Positions 56,918-64,000 of a DNA stretch of 64,000 nt are shown one piece after another. The notes under the pieces were generated by a model, which saw only the letters and a list, made by a program, of their open reading frames with translations, searched no databases and was not told the origin of the DNA. Numbering within the stretch: position 1 is the stretch's first letter; each line of letters begins with the position of its first letter. Source of the DNA: Tilletia caries (Eukaryota > Basidiomycota > Exobasidiomycetes > Tilletiales > Tilletiaceae); the NCBI GenBank assembly GCA_032718865.1, contig JALUTQ010000030.1, positions 248,001-312,000 on the forward strand, read 5' to 3'. The translations under genes were made by a program, and so were the position numbers.

Positions 56918-57646
56918 TGAATGTCCCGATCTATGGTCGATTCGCCCCGAGCATGAGGCGATTGGCCCCGTAAGCGTTTTTTGAATTGAGCCCGTAAGAT
57001 GAGGCGATTCAGCCCGTAATTATCGGCGACTGAACCCATAAACAAAGGCGATTGAGCCCATAAAGATGGTCGATTGGCCCCATAAGGCAGGGCACTGGCC
57101 CCATAAAAATCTCAAATCGCCTTTGGCGACCTTCCCTGCTTCCAAATCTTCCAGATAAATTATTCTACAGCGGCCAGGGTGCCTGAAGTAACTGTACTGA
57201 GCTTCCAGGGTCATATCCGGTCATAGGCGGGCCGGGATGGCGGTCTTCGGCGACGTAATTCACTTTGAGAGCTCGTCGACGGGCGGAAACGCTTCACAGA
57301 AGCTCGACTTGTGTGTGAGTTGAACCCTCTTACATACCTGAAGGCCCGACCGGTCGTTTGGACAGTGTTAGTACACACTACCGCTCTATCCGGCTGAAAT
57401 AGACATTACGGGCTCTGTCCACCATCTTTATGGGCTCTGTCCACCATCTTTATGGGGCCAATCGACCATCTTTATGGGTTCAATGTACTAATCTTACGGG
57501 GTCAATGCACCAAAATTGCGTTTTTTTACGGGCTCAATCGACCATCTTTATGGGGTCACATGACCATCTTTATGGGGTCACTCAACCATAGATCGGGGTC
57601 AGTGCCGGGGTGCTCGGGGCGAACCGACCATAGATCGGGACATTCA
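56918..57646. mobile_element. 729-bp non-autonomous element with 22-bp iterons (unit 1)
   Basis: Ends are inverted repeats starting TGAATGTCCCGATCTATGG (56918) and its complement at 57646. From each end about ten degenerate 22-bp iterons (core CCCATAAAGATGGTCGATTG or complement) run inward to about 57110 and from about 57415, enclosing a 300-bp unique core. There is no coding capacity beyond repeat translations. The design resembles subterminal transposase-binding sites of DNA transposons. The core contains GGGTTCAACTC, a B-box-like word, on the minus strand. A second inverted copy starts at 63440. Confidence 0.7.
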
Positions 57647-57778
57647 CCCGTTCTCGAAGGGCGGAAGGGGTGGTGATCCGGTGATGAAGCGGTAACCACT
57701 TCGCTGGCGGACGATGATGAGATGAAGGATACCGAGCTGCGCGATACCCACATGCCGCCGACGAGGGCTTCGGCAACC

Positions 57779-57790
57779 GATATAAGAAGG
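57779..57790 (+). promoter_or_regulatory. TATA box of the ten-cysteine secreted-protein gene
   Basis: GATATAAGAAGG followed by a C/T-rich leader of about 110 bp that leads to the hydrophobic segment of the gene at 57902. Confidence 0.5.
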
Positions 57791-57901
57791 CCCGTCATCT
57801 CTCCCCGCCCCCCGCCCCCCTCTCCCCCCCTCCTTTTCTCTTTTGCTCTTCCACAACCACCAGCTGTAACATCCTCGAATCCGAATACTCCGACCAGACC
57901 A

Positions 57902-58442
57902 TATAAGGCCAACACGATCGTTCTACTGCTTGGTGCACTTGGTGCCATCAGTACCGTATCCGCAATCGTGAGTTTGCGTCGCTCGCTCCAGCTCAAACTT
58001 TGACAAGCACAACTAACCGTCACCTTTCGAATCCTTCTCAGCCCCAATCCCAGAGCTCAATTACAAAAGTGTGCCACGCTAACGCAAATCGTTGCAAGGG
58101 TCATGTGGACAAGGCTTTTCAGGTACGTAAATGTCCTACAGCATGACACGCGGTCGAGTCTCTCTGCTGACGCATGACTTCCTTGCCTTCCACTATGTAC
58201 AGGCCTGCACGTGCCAAAGTTGGGCGAGGAAAGGAGGCGGCGTAAGTCCTGAAGCTATGAGCAATATCAGCGTCGCGATTCTGATCACTGATACTGGAGT
58301 CTCGACACTTCTGCAGAATTGCCGAGAGGGATGCGTCAAGGACTTCACCGCCAACCCACAAACTTACCGGACTGCGGCTAAGGTCTGTGAAGACTACTGC
58401 CATCAGAAGGACACGTGCGATGACTATCCTACGGACTGCTGA
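57902..58442 (+). CDS. Secreted ten-cysteine protein, start codon missing or non-canonical
   Basis: Four exons, about 57902-57960, 58042-58122, 58203-58241 and 58317-58442, all phase 0 with good GTGAGT, GTACGT and GTAAGT donors. The first exon encodes a signal-peptide-like helix (KANTIVLLLGALGAISTVSA), but where its Met should stand the DNA reads CCATATAAGG, giving Pro-Tyr. The only upstream in-frame ATG is at 57722, before the TATA box, and would add 60 Pro/Ser-rich residues. The mature part has ten cysteines (KVCHANANRCKGH, CTCQSW, NCREGC, KVCEDYC, TCDDYPTDC), consistent with five disulphides. It is effector-like in form with function unknown. It may be a recent pseudogene. Confidence 0.6.
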
Positions 58443-58506
58443 GTGTTCATCGATCACCGTTGGAGACTACACACGGCATGGCGAACTGCGACACCCCTTC
58501 CCACGT

Positions 58507-58700
58507 ACCGCCCTCCGTTGACGACAGGAAGAGCGACGATGGCAAGCTCATCTCGGCCACCGCAAGTGAAGCCGGTCAGGCCCTCTCCACTTATCAGCGG
58601 TTCGGAAGGTGGCTGGGTCAACCTCGCACCGAGCTCTCCGGTCCACCTCTCGCCTCCCTCGTCCCCGTCTCGTGCTTCTCAGCCTCGTCCCTCCCAGTAG
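58507..58700 (+). pseudogene. 3' fragment of the 418-aa protein gene (copy B)
   Basis: Corresponds to the last about 190 bp of the gene at 34335-35591: the frame reading GSEGGWVNLAPSSP to SPSRASQPRPSQ matches the end of that protein. It is frame-shifted relative to the preceding GKLISATASEAGQAL segment and has no 5' part. Confidence 0.75.
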
Positions 58701-59927
58701 GCCGTCTCGTCGGGAACGTCATCAAGCCCCAAGCCCGACCAGAATGTTCCCTTCCATGTCTTCCACGCACACACGCACGACCTTTCTTCAACAAATCCTT
58801 CTCCCCAACATACCTGCTTCCTCCGCCGCACTCTCAATCGCCCTCGCCTTGTTCCGTCATCGTTCGTCTTCTCTCCTTCGTCTGTTCCACCCTAATTTGC
58901 GTTGTACTCTTGTGCTCACGCAGTCGTGGCCCTTCTCTACGATCTCAATCTCAATCTCAATCTCAACCTCAACCTCTTCTGCCTTACACGGCAACACCTG
59001 ACATCGCGAAGCTGGGCATTCAGACTCAGACCATGAACACGAAGGACGAAGCACAGAGTAAGATGAAAGAACAAAGCAGATGTGATTGCGCGCGCGAACG
59101 AGAAAGAAGAGACGCACAAGTGGGAAGCCCCCACTGTACGAACTCTTATGGTGTAGAAAAATTCGGGGGCACCGGCCAAGGTTGCCCCAACGTTGAATGC
59201 AAGGGTACGAGCTGCCACTCCCGTCCCCTGCTTCGGCCGTGGTTGTGCGTGTATCCCCGACAGAACATAGCGCCTCTATGCTGTCGATGTGGCAGACGGG
59301 GTAATACCTTGATGGAGGAACGGGCCATGCTCACCCCATGTGTATGCGAGGGAAGGTCCAACCACGGAAACCGATCCGACCTCGCGGGAGATGGGCCCTC
59401 GGTCAGGTCCCAGCTGGTGCTGGGATCCCTTGGACGACTCTGGAAGGGGGGCGGAAGGAGAGAAGAAAGGCAAAGGGAGGGGACTCGAACCCCCCACACA
59501 TCGCAGACTCCGAACCGCCCCCCGCCGTCCCCCAGAACTCGTAAAAGCTGGGCCGCCTCGAAAATGCTTGGTCGTCGTACCCCGGTGATGGTGGAGTGGG
59601 GACCAGACGTTAACGAAGACCCCAGAGTCAGTCTACGTCCAGAGGGGGAAGAGACTTTGCCCTCCGCCCAAAGGAAGGCGCCTGGATGGAGGATGAAGGA
59701 GGTGCTGTGCAGGTGTAGATGATGAAGCGATGAAGTGTCAGAGGGAAGGGGGTGGGGGGAGACGAGTGGGCTTACCCCAGATGAACGATGAGAGAGGAGG
59801 TCTGTGCTGTTGAGGCTTGTTGTGAATTGGAATGTGTTGCTTGTCGATGACAGTCGGCGGGGACGTGAACGTGAGAGCCGCCGTCGTAGGAGGCCTCGGA
59901 GCCGGCGATAGACGTGTTGTCGTCCTT

Positions 59928-60344
59928 TTATGCGTGCAAGGGAGTTGTTGGTGATGATGCGTTGACCATGGTAGTCAACCCAGCCTTGATGTGAGACTCG
60001 ATGCGAGTTTCCAAGCGGAGTCGAGCCGTGCAATACTGCCCGTACTCGTTCATTGCCTCCGCAATGAGGCACATCGGGTCCCGAATGACCCCGAACTCGG
60101 CCTTGTGTTGGTCGAGTACCTCAGGAACGCCTGGGATCGTCGTGATGTCGACGCCACCGCCGAACGTTGTGGGGTTCCAACGATGCTCGAAGGTACGCTT
60201 TCCGTTCTCGTCGCGCTTCTTGAACTTTGTGATGAGGTTGTCCACGATGTATTCGAGGAGATCCATCTGCCGAGAGCAGGTTGGACGGGTATGCGCTGTA
60301 GTTGAAAATTCTTCGGTAGTGCTTGAGCGCCTCGGTCCCTCCAC
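59928..60344 (-). pseudogene. Copy B of the unrecognised duplicated gene, nonsense-truncated
   Basis: Nearly identical to 36651-37223 over the MDLLEYIVDNLITKF to LTTMVNASS segment, with a few amino-acid changes (for example PQLL to PEVL, LFAEA to LIAEA). The codons that read HAFEDD in copy A read CATAAAAGG here, so the frame stops after LHA. The loss of about 50 C-terminal residues suggests no selection on this copy. Confidence 0.55.
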
Positions 60345-61756
60345 GGACAGTGGTCACGCCGACACCGCCGCAGATCTTGGTAGGGTCCCAGTTGTCTCCT
60401 TGCTGAATGGGAAAGCGTTGAGATTTCCTGCGGGAGGGGGAAGACTTGGGTCAAAGGTGGGAAAAGGGCCTCGTTATATACCTTTGACCCTCCCTCCATG
60501 TGCTCACCATTTCTGCCTTCTTCTCGCCGCTGGACAGTGCCCATCTGCCCATTCGCCCTTGTCGAGATTGGGATCGAGCCTTGCCGTCCAGCACGCCATA
60601 CACAGGCGCAGAGCGCAGCGATATCCAAAGGTAATCAGATTGGGATTTCGGCCAAGAGTTTGCCCTGGACCCATGGCGTAAGGGAACGCTGGCCGGGACC
60701 CTAACGACAGGCAGAGGCTGAGGCTGGCGCGTGACGAGATCGAGATCGAGGTGGGCCTGCGTGTGCACCGTACACGGCGTCGAAGTGCCATGGAGCATGC
60801 GCTCCGACAGGCAGACCGCAGGCGAAGGCTGGACTCTCGATCTGGACGGACATCTTGGCCTCCGGTCTCCTTGCTTCAAGATTCGAGACCTGAAACGCCT
60901 CGTGTCCCTCGTCCTGGCAGGCCCGGCGCAATCAGGAGTCGGGTTCCAAACATATCAAGAGGCTGAGTCCGCACGAATGCTAAGGGGGAGTCAGGAAAAG
61001 TGACGAGAGGTCAGCAGGTGTATCTGGGGCATTTGCGCTCGAACCTTGCCGCCGCACGAAGCATATACTGACACATGATCCCTTTCCCTTCCCGGCATGA
61101 CGTCCACGCTCGGCTGAACAGATGAGTGGTCCTGTCGGGCGTGCTGGCTGTGTGATCGTTTCCTCGTATCTGCGACACCTCCTGAAATTTCCACGATCGC
61201 CACGACCTTATCGTCAGCGAGGCACGAGAGCAAAGGGTTGAAGTCGACGAGCCGGCAGAAGGACGACCACCGGGCTTTTGCGATCATGCTGAAGAGGTAC
61301 GGAAAGCAAACGAGAAGGGAAGAGAAGGAAGGAATGGGAAGAATGGCAGCAGGATGTTGAGGGAGGCAGGATGCAGCAAAATAGTATGATGTGAATCTGG
61401 TCAGTTCAGCATCTCAGATGGAAGCAGCGAGAGCAGCGCAGCCAGCACCAGCATCACCATAAAAGATAGGCTCTCAAAGTCGAGGTGCTCGCGGGGATGT
61501 GGGCCGCGCCGAATGCGGTGCGTGGCATTCGAAACCTCTGTGGAAACGGACAGGGCGGTGACAGATCCGATCGAGCCCGAGTTCTTGCATCGCGATCCGT
61601 TCTATGTGAGAAGGAGAGGGGGATGCAAAAGAAAAGGGTATGTTGTATACAGCTGAAGTCTAGAGATATACGATAATGAAGAGGATTGTGGTAGTGACGA
61701 AGAAGGCGGAAGAGAGTGGCGGCCGACGGAGTTCAACGCCCTCTTGGCCGTAGCCC

Positions 61757-61983
61757 GAAGAGGCGGACCTACCACTGAACCGGCGGCGACGGCGATCAAC
61801 GGAGTGCCTAGACACCAGCTGCTGTTGTTCTTCGCTCACTTTGACGCAGTCCGCGGACAAGATCGACAGGATCGGCCGGAAGGGCGGCAGGATAGCTTCG
61901 GCCTGTGTGCGCTGTTCGGCGTTGACGAGCATCGCGTCGTCGTCGTCGTGGACGTCGCGTCGTTTGCGGCACGGGATTGACGA
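61757..61983 (-). pseudogene. 3' fragment of the TPR/F-box gene (copy B)
   Basis: Encodes DDAMLVNAEQRTQAEAILPPFRPILSI in two parts and then VKVSEEQQQL, matching the C-terminal 60 residues of the F-box protein at 38664-38866. No upstream part of the gene exists here. Confidence 0.8.
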
Positions 61984-62041
61984 GGGAGGCGAGAAGAGAA
62001 TGTCGCCAAGCTCGGTGCGGCCCAGAAGTCGCATTTTCCGG

Positions 62042-63301
62042 TCACAGAGACATCATTCCTCTTGCCCACAGCTGAACCCCCTTCCAATCTTCTACCTGTC
62101 CAACGCGCGATGAGCCGGAAGCGACGAGCCTGGCAGTGGGATCCGCGCCAACGCGAAAGAGGAAAGGGCGTGGTGGTATTGGGAGATTGGGAAGCGCAAA
62201 TGCCGAGAGTTCATGCCTTGTGCCGGTGCCGCCTTGTCTTGAGAGGGTAAGGCCGAGTTGAGGACGCAGCATGGGTCGAATCACAATCTGTGTAAGACAC
62301 AATCCGGTATTCAGCCACAGCACACGAGTCTTCAATGTCAAAGGTTGACAGACGGAGATCTCACCTCGCCATCGCAGTCCTTCGCACGCCCGCTCCGAAG
62401 CCCCCGGATCTCCACCCACATGTCTGGTCCAGCCGAAGTTACGAGATGGCGCAGCAGATCGTCGTCGGTCGTATCTTGCGCATTCACATCCGCATATAAC
62501 GAGGTGGCCGACGCATGCTGTAGCGTACATAGAGCAGCACCGTTCTGCAAAGTCAAGGGAAGGGAAGGGAAGAAGGATCAATGAGCAAAGCCAGGGCCTT
62601 CCGAGAGCGCTGTGGATCGAAAACTCACCTCCTCAATCACGATGCGAAGGGCACGAATCCATCGACTCAGCCGGTCAGCGATTTTGGCTGCATCGCTGGC
62701 AAGTGACCAGGCCAAGGTGGTAATATCGTCGACAACGACCAACGCACGAGCGGGGAGTACGCTACGGGTATCGGCGGGCTGTGTCACATTCGACCCGAGC
62801 GACGATCGTACGGCTTCGAGAAGCTCCTTGAGGCCCGTTTCGTTCGAGTGCAGGAGTATCTCCGCTGTATCGATGTACTTGAGCCGCGTCTGGGCTTGAG
62901 CGTTGATCCCCTTCTCAACGCGAATTTGGTGGAACGATGGAAGGCAACATAAACGTGTTCAGCCAGGCGTATACGAAGACGTGAACAGTCGGACAATTGG
63001 AAGAACTCACTGCTTTCCGAAGGAGAGTCCTCCAATGCACTTCGCCACTCCCATCACATCCAACCCACACAACCATACCGGGAGATTCATCCTCCACAGA
63101 CGAAGACGAAGAAGCAGTTCCCATCATTCCCGCGCTCGACGAACCTCGCGAAGCCGTCAGAAGCATCGTCCGGGCAAGCGAGATTGGAATGAAGGACCCG
63201 GACGACGCCAGGGTGTCCGTCACCGCGATATAGGCCGACACGGGTGGGAGCGGGGAGCTGGCGTCGCTCCCGAAGGAGAGCAGGCTGGAAAGCGAGTTCA
63301 T
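62042..63301 (-). CDS. ELP6: Elongator complex protein 6 (ELP6)
   Basis: Subunit of the hexameric RecA-like ELP4-5-6 ring of Elongator, which modifies wobble uridines in tRNA. Exon 1 is 63301-63012 (ATG, MNSLSSLLSFG), with the RecA-fold start AYIAVTDTLASSG, a Ser-rich insertion and MVVWVGCDGSGEVHW. A middle exon (about 62905-62630) carries the Walker-B-like ARALVVVDDITTLAWSL. The next exon (62556 downward) has ADVNAQDTTDDDLLRHLV and WVEIRGLRSGRAKDCDGEV, and the last ends WKGVQLWARGMMSL at 62042. The order of strands and the RPLRSGRA-type motif fit ELP6, and P-loop residues are absent, as is normal for this subunit. Exact internal splice sites are approximate. The iteron element starts 139 bp upstream of the ATG. 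Confidence 0.8.
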
Positions 63302-63439
63302 CTTGCCTCTTTCCCTTCTTCGCAGGTGGTCTCTCGGATCGTGGCATATCGAAGCCAGCGGGTGGCAAGGTGTTAACACCGAGAACTGAGGCGATACCGC
63401 TTCTGCACCGCACATGTCCCAAACGACCTCGAGAACGGG

Positions 63440-64000
63440 TGAATGTCCCGATCTATGGTCGGTTCGCCCCGAGCACCCCGGCACTGACCCCGATCTATGG
63501 TTGAGTGACCCCATAAAGATGGTCATGTGACCCCATAAAGATGGTCGATTGAGCCCGTAAAAAACGCAATTTTGGTGCATTGACCCCGTAAGATTAGTAC
63601 ATTGAACCCATAAAGATGGTCGATTGGCCCCATAAAGATGGTGGACAGAGCCCATAAAGATGGTGGACAGAGCCCGTAATGTCTATTTCAGCCGGATAGA
63701 GCGGTAGTGTGTACTAACACTGTCCAAACGACCGGTCGGGCCTTCAGGTATGTAAGAGGGTTCAACTCACAGACAAGTCGAGCTTCTGTGAAGCGTTTCC
63801 GCCCGTCGACGAGCTCTCAAAGTGAATTACGTCGCCGAAGACCGCCATCCCGGCCCGCCTATGACCGGATATGACCCTGGAAGCTCAGTACAGTTACTTC
63901 AGGCACCCTGGCCGCTGTAGAATAATTTATCTGGAAGATTTGGAAGCAGGGAAGGTCGCCAAAGGCGATTTGAGATTTTTATGGGGCCAGTGCCCTGCCT
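63440..64000. mobile_element. Iteron element unit 2 (inverted, cut by window end)
   Basis: Inverted copy of 57646 down to about 57086 with only scattered differences (one seen at the CACAGACAAG/CTTGTGTGTG position). It starts TGAATGTCCCGATCTATGG at 63440 and, if full length, would end near 64168. Together with unit 1 it makes a long inverted repeat enclosing 5.8 kb. Confidence 0.8.

Larger units (their letters stand above)
58507..61983. repeat. Segmental duplication, copy B
   Basis: Direct repeat of 35399-38866. It is inserted between the stop of the ten-cysteine gene (58442) and the stop of ELP6 (62042). Because it begins and ends inside genes that are whole in copy A, it contains only fragments of those genes and is probably the derived copy. 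No target-site duplication or mobile-element ends were found at its edges. Confidence 0.9.

Noticed and set aside
57400..57650. Repeats as a CRISPR array
   Set aside because: The 22-bp units are adjacent with no spacers of even length, and the genome is eukaryotic.
57452..57676. Protein frames reading DHLYGFN and HMTIFMGS repeats
   Set aside because: They are translations of the 22-bp iterons; no frame is favoured, and the inverted copy at 63.5 kb is equally open.

Overview
This window is eukaryotic and fungal, most likely from a basidiomycete. Genes carry several short GT-AG introns. The gene set includes a myosin-motor chitin synthase, and there are KDZ-type and DUF6589-type transposon proteins of the kind that are common in mushroom-lineage genomes. 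I cannot name the genus. There is no ribosomal RNA, no CRISPR array and no certain tRNA gene.

Layout. 1-224: 3' end of a gene that begins outside the window. 1.0-2.6 kb: two convergent genes for small secreted cysteine-rich proteins. 2.6-5.0 kb: gene-free, with two small inverted-repeat elements. 5.0-24.3 kb: a housekeeping block of APC10/DOC1, a 1,984-residue chitin synthase with an N-terminal myosin motor, LIS1/PAC1, enolase (with a 10-nt exon), a 3.9-kb gene-poor array of decayed repeats, and mitochondrial ribosomal protein mL38. 25.0-32.2 kb: a 7.16-kb candidate mobile element, which I consider the most interesting object here. It has inverted ends that each begin TAGCCTCA and fold into long hairpins. 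From the left it reads a DUF6589 protein inward, and from the right a RecQ-like helicase inward. A truncated, frameshifted piece of the ribosome-biogenesis gene UTP5/WDR43 lies between them, and a third copy of the hairpin end lies 0.6 kb to the left.

33.5-34.3 kb: a cluster of short palindromes around a tRNA-like sequence. 34.3-41.0 kb: an unrecognised 418-residue protein, an unrecognised duplicated locus, and a TPR/F-box protein like Dia2/Pof3. 41.6-47.9 kb: a young Ty1/Copia retrotransposon with near-identical LTRs and a GGACT target duplication, inserted 43 bp upstream of the VPS37 start codon. Its polyprotein frame is broken by one in-frame TAG and by frameshifts. 48.0-51.2 kb: VPS37 (ESCRT-I) and a METTL16-type RNA methyltransferase, convergent. 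51.4-56.6 kb: a low-complexity, coiled-coil gene broken in a run of A, convergent with a KDZ-type transposase-like gene that carries a SWIM finger and cysteine clusters.

56.9-64.0 kb: two inverted copies of a 729-bp element built of 22-bp iterons, the second cut by the window end. Between them lie a ten-cysteine secreted-protein gene without a normal start codon, a second copy (58.5-62.0 kb) of the 35.4-38.9 kb segment, and ELP6 (Elongator).

The cellular genes are unrelated housekeeping functions: cell cycle, cell wall, dynein, glycolysis, mitochondrial translation, ESCRT, RNA methylation and tRNA modification. The accessory content is transposons, their degraded derivatives, one segmental duplication and possible effector-like secreted proteins.
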